Notes under the pieces: model-generated
Database searches by the model: none
The model's input: the letters and a program-made list of their open reading frames with translations, nothing else
Told to the model about the DNA's origin: nothing
Origin: Leisingera aquaemixtae
Lineage (GTDB): Bacteria; Pseudomonadota; Alphaproteobacteria; Rhodobacterales; Rhodobacteraceae
Length of the DNA: 64,000 nt
Assembly: GCF_001458395.1 (NCBI RefSeq)
Contig: NZ_CYSR01000009.1
Span: 60,137-124,136 of the forward strand
Reading direction: 5' to 3'
Position numbers and translations under genes: made by a program
Part shown: piece after piece, positions 1 through 8,870 of the stretch
Layout: every line of letters starts with the position of its first letter
How positions within the stretch are numbered: position 1 is the stretch's first letter

Positions 1-1
1 C

Positions 2-1126
2 TTCGCCGGTGCCTGCTGCCTCGCGGTGGAGTGCAACCCGGACTCGATCGACTTCCGCCTGCGCACCAAATACCTGGACGAGAAGGCCGAAACCCTGGAC
101 GAGGCGCTGGAGATGATCGAGCGCTGGACCGCCGCGGGCGAGGCGAAATCCGTGGGCCTTCTGGGCAACGCGGCAGAGATCTTCCCCGAACTGGTGGAGC
201 GCGCCAAGGCGGGCGGCATCCGCCCAGACATCGTGACCGACCAGACCTCTGCCCACGACCCGGTGAACGGCTACCTGCCGCTGGGCTGGACCATGGGCGA
301 ATGGAAGGAGCGCCGGGTCTCCGAGCCGAAAGCGGTGGAAATGGCCGCCCGCGCCAGCATGCGCGTGCAGGTGAAGGCGATGTGCGATTTCCACGCGATG
401 GGCGTGCCGACGGTGGATTACGGCAACAACATCCGCCAGATGGCGCTGGAGGAGGGGCTGGAGAACGCCTTTGACTTCCCCGGCTTCGTGCCCGCCTACA
501 TCCGCCCGCTGTTCTGCCGCGGCATCGGCCCGTTCCGCTGGGCCGCACTCTCCGGCGATCCGGAGGATATCAGGAAGACCGACGCCAAGATGAAGGAGCT
601 GTTCCCCGAGAACGAGGGACTGCACCGCTGGCTGGACATGGCGCAGGAGCGGATTGCCTTCCAGGGCCTGCCCGCGCGGATCTGCTGGATCGGCCTCGGC
701 GACCGCCACAAGGCGGGCCTTGCCTTCAACGAAATGGTCCGCACGGGCGAGCTGAAGGCGCCGGTGGTCATCGGCCGCGACCATCTGGACTCGGGCTCGG
801 TGGCGTCACCGAACCGCGAGACCGAGGCGATGATGGACGGCTCCGACGCGGTGTCCGACTGGCCGCTCTTGAACGCGCTCCTGAACACCGCCTCCGGTGC
901 GACCTGGGTGTCGCTGCACCACGGCGGCGGCGTTGGCATGGGCTTCTCGCAGCATTCCGGCGTGGTGATCTGCTGCGACGGCAGCGAGGACGCAGAGCGC
1001 CGGATCGGCCGCGTGCTGTGGAACGACCCGGCCACCGGCGTCATGCGCCATGCGGATGCGGGTTATGACATTGCCAAGGACTGCGCGCGCGAGCATGGGC
1101 TGAACCTGCCCGGCATCCTGGGCTGA
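2..1126 (+). CDS. hutU: Urocanate hydratase (urocanase), 5'-truncated by the window edge
   Basis: This is the C-terminal part of urocanase, which converts urocanate to 4-imidazolone-5-propanoate in cytoplasmic histidine degradation. The reading frame is open to the window edge (frame beginning at base 2, [10 protein letters not shown]...), so the true start lies outside. Diagnostic stretches are [17 protein letters not shown], whose Cys matches the conserved active-site region of urocanases, then [16 protein letters not shown] and [15 protein letters not shown] near the C-terminus. The family is normally about 550-560 residues; about 374 are present. The stop is followed by a triple-hairpin repeat and a convergent gene. 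Other hut genes are presumably upstream. Confidence 0.97.
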   Translation, partial: FAGACCLAVECNPDSIDFRLRTKYLDEKAETLDEALEMIERWTAAGEAKSVGLLGNAAEIFPELVERAKAGGIRPDIVTDQTSAHDPVNGYLPLGWTMGEWKERRVSEPKAVEMAARASMRVQVKAMCDFHAMGVPTVDYGNNIRQMALEEGLENAFDFPGFVPAYIRPLFCRGIGPFRWAALSGDPEDIRKTDAKMKELFPENEGLHRWLDMAQERIAFQGLPARICWIGLGDRHKAGLAFNEMVRTGELKAPVVIGRDHLDSGSVASPNRETEAMMDGSDAVSDWPLLNALLNTASGATWVSLHHGGGVGMGFSQHSGVVICCDGSEDAERRIGRVLWNDPATGVMRHADAGYDIAKDCAREHGLNLPGILG

Positions 1127-1135
1127 TTGAGAGAA

Positions 1136-1208
1136 GGCTGAAATCCGGCGCGGATTTCAGCCATGAAAATCTAATTTTTCATGGCCGTTTCCCTTGCAGG
1201 GAAACGGC
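1136..1208. repeat. Triple-hairpin repeat element, copy 1
   Basis: Three consecutive inverted repeats lie between two convergent genes. The first is a perfect 12-bp stem (GGCTGAAATCCG / CGGATTTCAGCC, loop GCG, 1136-1162). The second is CCATGAAAA / TTTTCATGG (1161-1184). The third is a perfect 10-bp stem (GCCGTTTCCC / GGGAAACGGC, loop TTGCA, 1184-1208). The same architecture recurs at 7414-7485. It probably acts as a bidirectional terminator or REP-like element (inference). Confidence 0.85.
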
Positions 1209-1213
1209 TTTGT

Positions 1214-2155
1214 TTAGTCTGTGCGCCAGTGCAGCCCGTGCATCAGCAAGCGCCGCTGCACCCGCCCCGGATAATCGGTGCAGATCGCATCGACCCCTAG
1301 GGCGATCATCCGGTCGATGTCTTCCGGCTCATTCACCGTCCAGACCACCGTCACCAGCCCCAGCGCGCGGGCGCGGGCCAGCGCGTCTGCTGTGATGTCC
1401 AGAAAATAGGGGCACCAGAACTGGCCCTTGGCGGCGGCCACCCGGTCCGGCAGGTCAATGGCACTGAAGCCCGCCACCGGGTTCACTGCCTTGGAGGAGT
1501 CCTCGCCCGGGTCATCGGCATTGTCCGGCAGCTGGGTCAGGAAGGAGGCAGGCATCTCCGGCGCGATCCGCTGGCACTCCGCCAGCAGGTCCCAGTCGAA
1601 ACTGTGCAGCACCGTGCGCGGCTGCATATGGGCCTTGCGCACCTCTGACACCACTGCCTCCACCAGGTTCCGCCGCGCGGCGCTGTCGCCGATCAGGTCC
1701 GGATCGGATTTGATCTCCAGCAGCAAATGCACGTTGTGATGCTCAGGCCGCTGCAGCAGTGCCAGCAGGTCCGCCAGCCGGGGAATGCGCACGCCGGTCA
1801 GAAACGCCTGATCCGGGAACCGCTGGCCATAGGTGCTGCGCCCGTCCAGCCCGCCCGCGTCATAGGCCTGCAGCTCCGCATAGGTCAGAGACGACACCTT
1901 CGGCTCCTCCCCCTGCAGCCAGCAGCCATCGGCGCCGCGGATCATCGAGCGGGTCAGGCGGTGGTTGTGGGTGATCACCGGAACGCCGTCGCGGGTGGCG
2001 GTCACGTCCAGCTCCAGCAGTTCCACCCCGGCGGTCAGGGCAAACGCAAAGCCTTCCATCGTGTTTTCCGGCAGCACGCCGCGGGCGCCGCGGTGGCCGA
2101 TCAGGCGGATCACTCCGGGCCGGGCGGCGAAGGCGGGGATCTGGGGGTACTGCAT
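1214..2155 (-). CDS. ugpQ: Glycerophosphodiester phosphodiesterase
   Basis: Cytoplasmic GDPD-family hydrolase of 313 aa, expected to split glycerophosphodiesters into sn-glycerol-3-phosphate and an alcohol. The family signature is present: HRGARG (about residues 21-26) with PENT just after, the metal-binding ELDV near residue 48, THNH, and the LLEIK strand with its Glu; the C-terminal WTVNEPEDIDRMIALGVDAICTDYP is typical. The start ATG overlaps the stop of the upstream ABC ATPase by one base (TGATG), so it is the last gene of the ugp operon, consistent with processing of substrates imported by UgpBAEC. It has no signal peptide, so it acts inside the cell. The symbol is by homology and context. 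Confidence 0.93.
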   Translation of the reverse strand: MQYPQIPAFAARPGVIRLIGHRGARGVLPENTMEGFAFALTAGVELLELDVTATRDGVPVITHNHRLTRSMIRGADGCWLQGEEPKVSSLTYAELQAYDAGGLDGRSTYGQRFPDQAFLTGVRIPRLADLLALLQRPEHHNVHLLLEIKSDPDLIGDSAARRNLVEAVVSEVRKAHMQPRTVLHSFDWDLLAECQRIAPEMPASFLTQLPDNADDPGEDSSKAVNPVAGFSAIDLPDRVAAAKGQFWCPYFLDITADALARARALGLVTVVWTVNEPEDIDRMIALGVDAICTDYPGRVQRRLLMHGLHWRTD

Positions 2156-3210
2156 CAGTCCTCCAGACGTTTGCCGGTGGCGGGATCGAACAGATGGGTC
2201 AGCTCCGGCGCGACGGAAAAGCGGCGGATGCTGCCGGTGCCGTCATTGGCATGGCCCGGCACGCTGGCGGTGATGCTGAGATCGGTGCCCGGCAGGCGGC
2301 CGTGGATCAGGGTGTTGGCGCCCAGCTGTTCCAGCAGCTCCACCTCGATGGCGATGGGGCCTGCGGGGTCTTGCATCAGATGTTCCGGGCGCAGGCCCAG
2401 GGTGGCGGTGCCGGAATGGGCGGAGGCCACCGGCAGCACGCCGCCGCCGGGCAGGGCGGCCTGGCCGCCGCTGAGTTCTGCCGGGAAGAAATTCATCGCC
2501 GGGCTGCCGATGAAGCCCGCCACAAACACCGAGGCGGGGCGGTCATAAAGCTCGATCGGGGTGCCGAACTGCTCCACATAGCCGCCGTTCAGCACCATCA
2601 GCCGGTCGCCCAGCGTCATCGCCTCCACCTGATCGTGGGTGACGTAGATCGACGTGACCCCCAGCCGCTGCTGCAGCTTGCGGATCTCCAGCCGCATCTG
2701 CACCCGCAGCTTGGCATCCAAGTTTGAAAGCGGCTCGTCGAACAGGAACACCTGCGGATCGCGCACGATGGCGCGGCCCATCGCGACCCGCTGACGCTGG
2801 CCGCCCGACAGCTGCCGCGGCTTGCGGTCGAGGTACTGCTTGATCTCCAGGATCTCCGCCGCCTCCTCGACGCGGCGGTTGATCTCGTCCTTCGGCAGTT
2901 TGCGGATCTTCAGGCCATAGGCCATGTTCTGGCGCACCGACATATGCGGATAAAGCGCGTAGTTCTGGAACACCATGGCGATATCGCGCGCCGAGGGTTC
3001 CAGCTCGTTCACCCGGCGTCCGCCGATGGAGATTTCACCGGAGGTGACGCTTTCCAGCCCCGCCACCATCCGCAACAGCGTGGACTTGCCGCAGCCGGAG
3101 GGGCCGACGATGACGATGAACTCGCCATCGTTGATGTCGCCTTCGATATGGTGCAGCACCTCGGTCGGGCCGTAGGATTTCACCAGGTCTTTGAGTTGAA
3201 TATCAGCCAT
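2155..3210 (-). CDS. ugpC: sn-glycerol-3-phosphate ABC transporter, ATP-binding protein
   Basis: Energising ATPase (351 aa) of a CUT1-type ABC importer. It shows Walker A GPSGCGKS (residues 36-43), signature LSGGQ (134-138), Walker B FLFDEP (155-160) and the switch His in YVTHDQ. The C-terminal about 110 residues form the MalK/UgpC-type OB (TOBE) domain (GLRPEHL). The neighbours on the same strand are two permeases and a binding protein upstream and a glycerophosphodiesterase downstream; this context makes UgpC the best call over MalK or other CUT1 ATPases. The ATG is 13 bases after the ugpE stop. Confidence 0.94.
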   Translation of the reverse strand: MADIQLKDLVKSYGPTEVLHHIEGDINDGEFIVIVGPSGCGKSTLLRMVAGLESVTSGEISIGGRRVNELEPSARDIAMVFQNYALYPHMSVRQNMAYGLKIRKLPKDEINRRVEEAAEILEIKQYLDRKPRQLSGGQRQRVAMGRAIVRDPQVFLFDEPLSNLDAKLRVQMRLEIRKLQQRLGVTSIYVTHDQVEAMTLGDRLMVLNGGYVEQFGTPIELYDRPASVFVAGFIGSPAMNFFPAELSGGQAALPGGGVLPVASAHSGTATLGLRPEHLMQDPAGPIAIEVELLEQLGANTLIHGRLPGTDLSITASVPGHANDGTGSIRRFSVAPELTHLFDPATGKRLED

Positions 3211-3223
3211 TATTCGGGGCGCC

Positions 3224-4075
3224 TTACTTATCGGTTTCCGTCAAGCCCTGCACAAAGAGCTTTTGCATTGCGATGACCACAAACACCGGCGGGATCATCG
3301 CCAGCAGGGCCGTGGTCATGATGATGTTCCATTGCGGGCTCTGCTCCGCCGCTTCCAGCATCTGCTTGATCGACATCACGATGGTCGTCATCGAGGTGTC
3401 GGTGGTGATCAAAAGCGGCCAGAGGTACTGGTTCCAGCCGAAGATGAACAGGATCACGAACAGCGCCGCGATATTGGTGCGCGACAAGGGCAGCAGGATG
3501 TCGAAGAAGAACCGGAGCGGCCCGGCGCCGTCTATGCGGGCGCTTTCCAAGAGCTCATCCGGCACCGTCAGGAACACCTGGCGGAACATGAACGTTGCGG
3601 TGGCCGAGGCGATCAGCGGGACCGACAGGCCCCAGTAGCTGTTCAGCATCCCGAGGTTGGCGACCACCTCGAAGGTCGGCAGGATCCGCACCTCGACCGG
3701 CAGCATCAGGGTGATGAAGATCATCCAGAAGAAGGTCATGCGGAACGGGAACTTGAAGTAGACGATGGCAAAGGCCGACAGCAGCGAAATCGCGATCTTG
3801 CCGGTGGAGATCATCAGCGCCATCGCCAGTGAGTTCAGCAGCATCAGCCAGACCGGCGCGGTCTCGGTCCCGCTGAGGCCGGAGCCGAACAGGGTCTGCT
3901 TCATGTTGACCAGGAAGTGATCGCCGGGCCACAGCGGCAGCGGCGCCTGATTCATCCGCAGCTGGTCGTGGGTGGCGGCGACAAAGGTGATCCACACCGG
4001 CAGCGCAATCGCCAGAACGCCAAGGATCAGCACCAGATGGGTGAGGAAGGCGGTAAGGGGGCGGTTTTCGACCAT
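3224..4075 (-). CDS. ugpE: sn-glycerol-3-phosphate ABC transporter, inner-membrane permease
   Basis: MalG-type permease of 283 aa, one half of the transmembrane pore of the Ugp importer. It has an N-terminal membrane segment ([24 protein letters not shown]), several further hydrophobic segments and the EAA loop ([24 protein letters not shown]) that contacts the ATPase. Its start ATG overlaps the ugpA stop by one base, indicating translational coupling. Length and order (UgpB-UgpA-UgpE-UgpC) match the family. Confidence 0.93.
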   Translation of the reverse strand: MVENRPLTAFLTHLVLILGVLAIALPVWITFVAATHDQLRMNQAPLPLWPGDHFLVNMKQTLFGSGLSGTETAPVWLMLLNSLAMALMISTGKIAISLLSAFAIVYFKFPFRMTFFWMIFITLMLPVEVRILPTFEVVANLGMLNSYWGLSVPLIASATATFMFRQVFLTVPDELLESARIDGAGPLRFFFDILLPLSRTNIAALFVILFIFGWNQYLWPLLITTDTSMTTIVMSIKQMLEAAEQSPQWNIIMTTALLAMIPPVFVVIAMQKLFVQGLTETDK

Positions 4076-4956
4076 CAGTAAGCCACCTTTCTTTCAACAA
4101 AGCGGAACTGGACCACGGTCATGGCGATCACCAGCACCATCAGCACCACCGACTGCGCGGCGGAGCCGCCGAGGTCGAGGCCGACAAAGCCGTCGTTGAA
4201 CACCTTGTAGACCAGGATGGTGGTGGAGGTGCCGGGGCCGCCCTGGGTGACGGCGTGGATGATGCCGAAGGTCTCGAAAAAGGCGTAGACCATGTTGATC
4301 ACCAAAAGGAAAAACGTGGTGGGCGAGATCAGCGGGAAGATGATGGTCCAGAACCGCCGCGCCGGGCCTGCGCCGTCGATGGCGGCGGCCTCGATCACGG
4401 AATTGGGGATCGACTGCATGGCGGCAAGGTAGAACAGGAAGTTATAGGCCACCTGCTTCCACGCCGCGGCCAGGATCACCAGCGCCATCGCCTGGGTGCC
4501 ATTGAGGTAGTGGTTCCAGGTGATGCCCGCGAATTCCAGGAAATAGGGGAAGATGCCAAGGGTGGGGTTGAACATGAACACCCACAGCGCGCCCGCCAGC
4601 ACCGGCGCCACCGCATAGGGCCAGATCAGCATGGTGCGGTAAAACATGGCGCCGCGCACCACCCGCTGGGCAAAGCCCGCGAGGATCAGCGCAACGCCCA
4701 TCGACAGCGCCGCCACCAGGAGCGAGAACACCGCGGTGCGCTGGAAACTGGCCAGATAATGGGGATCGGTGGCGAGAACCTCGAAATTCTCGAACCAGAC
4801 GAATTCGGTGCCAAGGCCAAAGGCGTCCTCGATCAGAAACGACTGATACATCGCCTGGCTGGCAGGCCAGAGGAAGAACACCAGGGTGATGGCGATTTGC
4901 GGCGCCACCAGCAGGTAGGGCAGCGCCGAGGTTGGGAAATGCACCCGTTTGAGCAT
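4075..4956 (-). CDS. ugpA: sn-glycerol-3-phosphate ABC transporter, inner-membrane permease
   Basis: MalF-type permease of 293 aa. It has a hydrophobic N-terminal segment ([26 protein letters not shown]), about six membrane segments and the EAA loop ([27 protein letters not shown]). It pairs with UgpE to form the channel. It lies 71 bases downstream of the ugpB stop, separated by a strong GC hairpin at 4981-5008 that probably lowers expression of the permeases relative to the binding protein (inference). Confidence 0.93.
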   Translation of the reverse strand: MLKRVHFPTSALPYLLVAPQIAITLVFFLWPASQAMYQSFLIEDAFGLGTEFVWFENFEVLATDPHYLASFQRTAVFSLLVAALSMGVALILAGFAQRVVRGAMFYRTMLIWPYAVAPVLAGALWVFMFNPTLGIFPYFLEFAGITWNHYLNGTQAMALVILAAAWKQVAYNFLFYLAAMQSIPNSVIEAAAIDGAGPARRFWTIIFPLISPTTFFLLVINMVYAFFETFGIIHAVTQGGPGTSTTILVYKVFNDGFVGLDLGGSAAQSVVLMVLVIAMTVVQFRFVERKVAY

Positions 4957-4980
4957 GAGGAACCCCGATCAGGAAAATGA

Positions 4981-5008
4981 CCCTGCCGCCCGGGGGAGGG
5001 CGGCAGGG
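4981..5008 (-). terminator. Intercistronic hairpin between ugpB and ugpA
   Basis: Perfect 11-bp inverted repeat (CCCTGCCGCCC / GGGCGGCAGGG) with a 6-nt loop directly after ugpB and without a U-tract. Such structures after binding-protein genes commonly protect the upstream mRNA or partly attenuate transcription. The role here is inferred. Confidence 0.7.
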
Positions 5009-5027
5009 CCGGATGTGTCAGAGTGAT

Positions 5028-6329
5028 TTACTTCGCGGTGCGCTCGAACTTGCGCAGCAGGTCGTTGCCGCGCTCAACCGCCGCGTCCAGCGCCTCCTGT
5101 GCGGTTTTCTCGCCGCCCCACAGTGCTTCCAGCTCCTCGTTGATCACGTCGCGGACCTGCACGAAGTTGCCATAGCGCAGACCGCGGCTGTTGGCGGTGG
5201 GCGTGTTCAGGCTCAACTGCTTGATCGCGGTGTCGGTGCCCGGGTTGCTGTCATAGAACCCCTGCTCCTTGGACAGCTCATAGGCGGCGGTGGTGATCGG
5301 CACGTACCCGGTCTCCTGATGCCACCAGGCCTGCACCTCGGGCGAGGACAGGTAGGTCAGGAACTTGGCGGTGCCTTTGTATTCCTCTTCCTCGTGGCCG
5401 GCCAGCACCCACAGGGTGGCGCCGCCGATGATCGAGTTCTGCGGCGCGTCGGCCACCTTGGTGTCCAGCGGCAGCATGGTCTGGCCGAATTCGAACCCGG
5501 CCTGATCCTTGATCGAGCCGTAATAGGCCGAGGAGTTCATCCACATGCCGCATTCGCCGTTGGTGAACAGCGGCAGGCTGTCGCCGCGGCGGCCGCCGTA
5601 GACGAACAGGCCGTCCTTGCCCATCGACGCGACATCATCCAGGCGCGCGGCCAGCTTGTCGTTGTTGAAGGTCAGTTCGGTGTCAAAGCCCGCAAAGCCG
5701 TTTTCCTGGGTGCCGGTGGGCAGGTTGTGCCAGGCCGAGAAGTTCTCGATCATCACCCAGGACTGCCAGCCGAAGGAGACACCGCATTTCATGCCGTTAT
5801 CGACCAGCTTCTGCGCGGCGGTTTTCACCTCGTCCCAGGTTTCGGGCACCTCGGCGCCGGCCGCGTCCAGCGCGTCCTTGTTATACCACAGCACCGGGGT
5901 GGAGCTGTTGAACGGCATCGACAGCAGCTCGCCCTCGGGGGTCTCGTAGTATGAGACCACGGCGGGCAGGAAGGCGTCGCCGTCAAACGGCTCGCCTGTG
6001 TCGTTCATCAGCTGCTCGACCGGGTAGATCGCGCCCTTGGCGGACATCATGGTGGCGGTGCCGACCTCGAAGACCTGCACAAGCTGCGGGTGTTCCTTGG
6101 CGCGGAAGGCAGCAATCGCCGCGGTCATCGTCTCGGTGTAGTTGCCCTTGTAAACCGGCACGACCTTGTAATCGTCCTGGGTGGCGTTGAAATCTTCGGC
6201 AATCTTGTTGACGCGCTCGCCATTGGTGCCGCCCATGGCGTGCCACCACTGAATTTCGGTTTCTGCAAATGCGGTGCTGCCGGCAACGGCCAGAACGGCC
6301 GAGGCGCAGAGCAAGGATTTAACGGACAT
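5028..6329 (-). CDS. ugpB: sn-glycerol-3-phosphate ABC transporter, periplasmic binding protein
   Basis: Periplasmic solute-binding protein (433 aa), first gene of the ugp operon. The chosen ATG at 6329 gives a clean signal peptide (MSVKSLLCASAVLAVAGSTAFA followed by ETEIQWWHAMGG) and has GGGAGAGAAG just upstream; a longer frame to 6413 would bury the signal peptide. The mature part follows the UgpB pattern: WWHAMGG near the start, VPVYKGNYTETMTAAIAAFRA, and FNSSTPVLWYNKDALD. It delivers glycerol-3-phosphate or glycerophosphodiesters to UgpAE. Exact ligand preference cannot be read from sequence. Confidence 0.94.
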   Translation of the reverse strand: MSVKSLLCASAVLAVAGSTAFAETEIQWWHAMGGTNGERVNKIAEDFNATQDDYKVVPVYKGNYTETMTAAIAAFRAKEHPQLVQVFEVGTATMMSAKGAIYPVEQLMNDTGEPFDGDAFLPAVVSYYETPEGELLSMPFNSSTPVLWYNKDALDAAGAEVPETWDEVKTAAQKLVDNGMKCGVSFGWQSWVMIENFSAWHNLPTGTQENGFAGFDTELTFNNDKLAARLDDVASMGKDGLFVYGGRRGDSLPLFTNGECGMWMNSSAYYGSIKDQAGFEFGQTMLPLDTKVADAPQNSIIGGATLWVLAGHEEEEYKGTAKFLTYLSSPEVQAWWHQETGYVPITTAAYELSKEQGFYDSNPGTDTAIKQLSLNTPTANSRGLRYGNFVQVRDVINEELEALWGGEKTAQEALDAAVERGNDLLRKFERTAK

Positions 6330-6399
6330 AATCTTCTCTCCCAGTTTTGTTCTGCAAAAGCTTTTGTCCGGCCAAGGGAATAATTCAAGCAAAAGTTTT

Positions 6400-6426
6400 T
6401 TGACAAAAATCATAACATCATGTTAT
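6400..6426. promoter_or_regulatory. Divergent ugpB / lysR control region with 15-bp palindrome
   Basis: A perfect palindrome with one central base, ATAACATCATGTTAT, lies at 6412-6426. On the plus strand TTGACA (6400-6405) and TGTTAT (6421-6426) form a possible promoter with a 15-nt spacer that overlaps it. The palindrome has the T-N11-A character of LysR-type sites and sits between the ugp operon and its divergent LysR gene, so it is a good candidate operator (inference). Confidence 0.6.
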
Positions 6427-6466
6427 GCCGCCGCGTGTTCACCCCCAGCCGAAGGCCGCTAATCCC

Positions 6467-7384
6467 TTGAAATTCAGTCTCAGACAGCTTGAGGCCTTTC
6501 AGGCCGTGGCCCGCACGGGCTCTGTCACCCGGGCGGCGGAGACGCTGGGAATCTCGCAGCCAGCCGCCAGCCGGCTGCTTTCGGATTTTTCAAAATCGGT
6601 GGCGGTGGAGCTGTTCACCCGCCAGGACGGTGTGCTGATTCCCACCAGCGAGGCACGGTACCTGCTGTCCGAGGTGGGGCGCGTGTTCGACAGCCTGAAC
6701 CACCTGGAAGAACTCAACCGCGACTTGACCGAGCGCACCGCCGGGCATCTGCGCATCGCCTGCCTGCCGGGCTTTGCCACGGCGCTGCTGCCCAAGCTGC
6801 TGGCCCGGTTCCTGGAGCACCGCCCCGGCGTGCGGCTGACGCTGGAACCGGACCGGCCGGAGCGGATCCTGGAGTGGATCATCGGCGAGCAGTATGACTG
6901 CGGCATCACCGACGGCTTTGCCGCCCATCCGGCGGTGGAAAACATCGACATCCCGATGCGCACCGTCTGCGTGCTGCCCGAAGGGGATCCGCTGGCAGAA
7001 CAGGATGTTATCTCGCCCCGCGATCTGCGGGACCGCAAGATCATCCACACCCGGCGCGACAGCCCGTTTTTCCGCAAGCTGCACAAGGCGTTTTCCGAAG
7101 ACGGGGTGGAGTTGAACAGCTGGATCGAGGTGCGCCAGTTCTCCACCGCCTGCATCATCATCAGCCAGGGGCAGGGCGCCTCGGTGGTGAGCGCCTTGGA
7201 CGCCGAGCAGTTCCGCGGCCAGGGCATCGCCATCGTGCCGTTTGCGCCGGAGCTGCACCACCGGCTGTCGATCCTGCGGCCGGTGTCGGGCAGCCGCTCG
7301 CTGCTGGCGCTGGATTTCCTGGACGCCTTTGTCGACAGCCTGAAACCCTTCCGCGCCGATCCGCCTCAGCCGCCGCGGATCTGA
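6467..7384 (+). CDS. LysR-family transcriptional regulator, divergent from ugp
   Basis: LysR-type regulator with N-terminal winged HTH (FSLRQLEAFQAVARTGSVTRAAETLGISQPAASRLLSDF) and a C-terminal periplasmic-binding-like effector domain (about residues 90-295). Two starts are possible. An ATG at 6425 lies inside the palindrome and candidate promoter and has no ribosome site. A TTG at 6467 gives the usual LysR beginning (L/M-KFSLRQLEAF) and has GAAGG 11 bases upstream. I prefer 6467, with 305 residues. Position suggests it controls the ugp genes, perhaps by phosphate or carbon status, but no effector can be named. Confidence 0.85.
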   Translation: MKFSLRQLEAFQAVARTGSVTRAAETLGISQPAASRLLSDFSKSVAVELFTRQDGVLIPTSEARYLLSEVGRVFDSLNHLEELNRDLTERTAGHLRIACLPGFATALLPKLLARFLEHRPGVRLTLEPDRPERILEWIIGEQYDCGITDGFAAHPAVENIDIPMRTVCVLPEGDPLAEQDVISPRDLRDRKIIHTRRDSPFFRKLHKAFSEDGVELNSWIEVRQFSTACIIISQGQGASVVSALDAEQFRGQGIAIVPFAPELHHRLSILRPVSGSRSLLALDFLDAFVDSLKPFRADPPQPPRI

Positions 7385-7413
7385 GGCTTAGCTGCCGGGG
7401 CAAGCGGCCCGCA

Positions 7414-7485
7414 GGCTGAAATCCGGCGCGGATTTCAGCCATGAAAAATCGATTTTTCATGGCCGATTTCCTCGCAGGAAATCGG
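7414..7485. repeat. Triple-hairpin repeat element, copy 2
   Basis: Same architecture as 1136-1208. The first stem (7414-7440) is base-for-base identical. The second is a perfect 20-bp palindrome (7441-7460). The third is CCGATTTCC / GGAAATCGG with loop TCGCA (7463-7485). It fills the space between a rightward lysR and the leftward gntR and ends exactly at the gntR stop codon, suggesting a shared bidirectional terminator. Confidence 0.85.
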
Positions 7486-8160
7486 TTACTCCTCTTTCAG
7501 CAGGCGCTCGGCAGTGTGTTTCGCGTCACTCAGATGCTGTTCAATGGCGGCCTGCGCGGCCTTGGCATCGCCTGATACGATGGCCGCGCAGATCTCCTGC
7601 ATATGGGCGGGGCCGGGTTTCTGCCGCTCGGCAGTCGAAAGCGTCACCGCCCGCAGGCGGCTGATGCGGCCGTTCAGACGCTGGGCGATCTCCCAGGCGA
7701 CCGTGTGGCCGGCGCCGGCAAAGATGATCCGGTAAAACTCCGTCGTGGCGCGCAGCATCGGGCCGGGCACGCCTGCCGCCACCGCCTCTTGCAGCTCCAG
7801 CAGCGCGGCCTTCAGCTGCTCCGCCAGCGCTGGCGTGATGTTCTGCGCGCAGGCGGTGGCGGCGGCGGTCTCCAGCATCTGGCGGATGTCGTAGATCTGC
7901 CGCGCGTCCTCCCAGCTGAGCTGCGCCACAATCGGGCCCTTGCCGGGCAGGATCTCCACCAGCCCCTCCGCCTCCAGATAGCGGATGGTTTCGCGCACCA
8001 CGGTGCGGCTGACGCCAAGCTGGTCGCACAGAGGGCGCTCTACCAGCCGCGCGCCGGGGGCAAACTGGCCGGAGATGATCGCCTCGCGCATCCGCTCCTG
8101 CACGATATCGCGCAGGGTCTGCGGCGGGTGGTCGATCTTGCTCATAACGGGACTGGTCAT
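7486..8160 (-). CDS. GntR-family (FCD-type) transcriptional regulator
   Basis: Regulator of about 224 aa. It has an N-terminal GntR winged HTH (LRDIVQERMREAIISGQFAPGARLVERPLCDQLGVSRTVVRETIRYLEAEGLVEI) and an all-helical FCD ligand domain (about residues 85-215) with the expected Asp/His-type metal region (DIRQMLE, HMQEI, H in EQHL). Of three in-frame ATGs (8196, 8160, 8145), 8160 follows GGAGG and is preferred. It is divergent from the AmaS-monooxygenase cluster, and the gap between them holds a palindrome in a promoter, so it probably represses that cluster until an unknown acid inducer is bound. Confidence 0.92.
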   Translation of the reverse strand: MTSPVMSKIDHPPQTLRDIVQERMREAIISGQFAPGARLVERPLCDQLGVSRTVVRETIRYLEAEGLVEILPGKGPIVAQLSWEDARQIYDIRQMLETAAATACAQNITPALAEQLKAALLELQEAVAAGVPGPMLRATTEFYRIIFAGAGHTVAWEIAQRLNGRISRLRAVTLSTAERQKPGPAHMQEICAAIVSGDAKAAQAAIEQHLSDAKHTAERLLKEE

Positions 8161-8203
8161 GGGACCTCCGATAGCAACAGGGGCAGGGCGGAACAAGGCT
8201 GCA

Positions 8204-8233
8204 TTGACATACTGTATGATGGTATACCATATT
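8204..8233 (+). promoter_or_regulatory. Candidate promoter and GntR operator for the AmaS/monooxygenase cluster
   Basis: TTGACA (8204-8209) is followed after 18 bases by CATATT (8228-8233). The perfect palindrome ATGGTATACCAT (8219-8230) lies inside this promoter. FCD-type GntR proteins commonly bind short TGGTATACCA-like palindromes. The gntR gene starts 44 bases away on the other strand. Confidence 0.6.
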
Positions 8234-8267
8234 ACGGCAACTGGAATCAGACAGGAAAGACCCGCCC

Positions 8268-8870
8268 ATGCCCGCCGAGATCCGCAAGACGATGCTGCAT
8301 GTCGAAGAGACCCTGATCGAGGGCGGCAAACCGGCTGAGGTGCCGCTGAAAATGATTGCCGCGGTGGCGGTGATCAAAAACCCCTGGGCGGGGCAGGGGT
8401 TTGTCGAGGATCTGCGCCCGGCCATCCACGACTGCGCGCCGGGTCTGGGGGCCAGGCTGACCGCGATGATCCTGGAGGCCGCAGGCGGCGGCGACAAGGT
8501 GGAGGGTTACGGCAAATCCGCCATCGTCGGCGTCAACGGCGAGGTCGAACATGCCTCCGCCCTGATCCACACGCTGCGCTTCGGCAACCACTTCCGCGAG
8601 GCGGTGGGGGCGAAGTCCTACCTCGCCTTCACCAACACCCGCGGGCCGGCCAATGCGCCCTTGCAGATCCCGCTGATGGACAAGAACGACGGCGGGCGGC
8701 GCAGCCATTACCTGACCATCCAGCTGTCGGTGGCCGATGCGCCCGGCCCGGATGAGATCGTGATCGCGCTTGGCGCCTCCATCGGCGGGCGGCCGCATCA
8801 CCGTATCGGCGACCGCTATCAGGACCTGAAGGAACTGGGCCATGACGCCGACAACCCTGCCGCTGTCTGA
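8268..8870 (+). CDS. AmaS / DUF1185 'amino acid synthesis' family protein
   Basis: Small cytoplasmic protein of 200 aa matching PF06684 (DUF1185). It is recognisable by the N-terminal IRKTMLHVEETLIEGGKPAE, KMIAAVAVIKNPWAGQGFVEDL, the HASALIHTLRFGNHFRE segment and the C-terminal ALGASIGGRPHHRIGDRYQDLKEL. Solved members, one of them from a roseobacter, have a variant chorismate-mutase fold, but no enzymatic activity is established. It is the first gene of a tight cluster (its end overlaps the next gene by 29 bases) under a divergent GntR regulator, so it likely handles an intermediate of the same pathway. Confidence 0.88.
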   Translation: MPAEIRKTMLHVEETLIEGGKPAEVPLKMIAAVAVIKNPWAGQGFVEDLRPAIHDCAPGLGARLTAMILEAAGGGDKVEGYGKSAIVGVNGEVEHASALIHTLRFGNHFREAVGAKSYLAFTNTRGPANAPLQIPLMDKNDGGRRSHYLTIQLSVADAPGPDEIVIALGASIGGRPHHRIGDRYQDLKELGHDADNPAAV

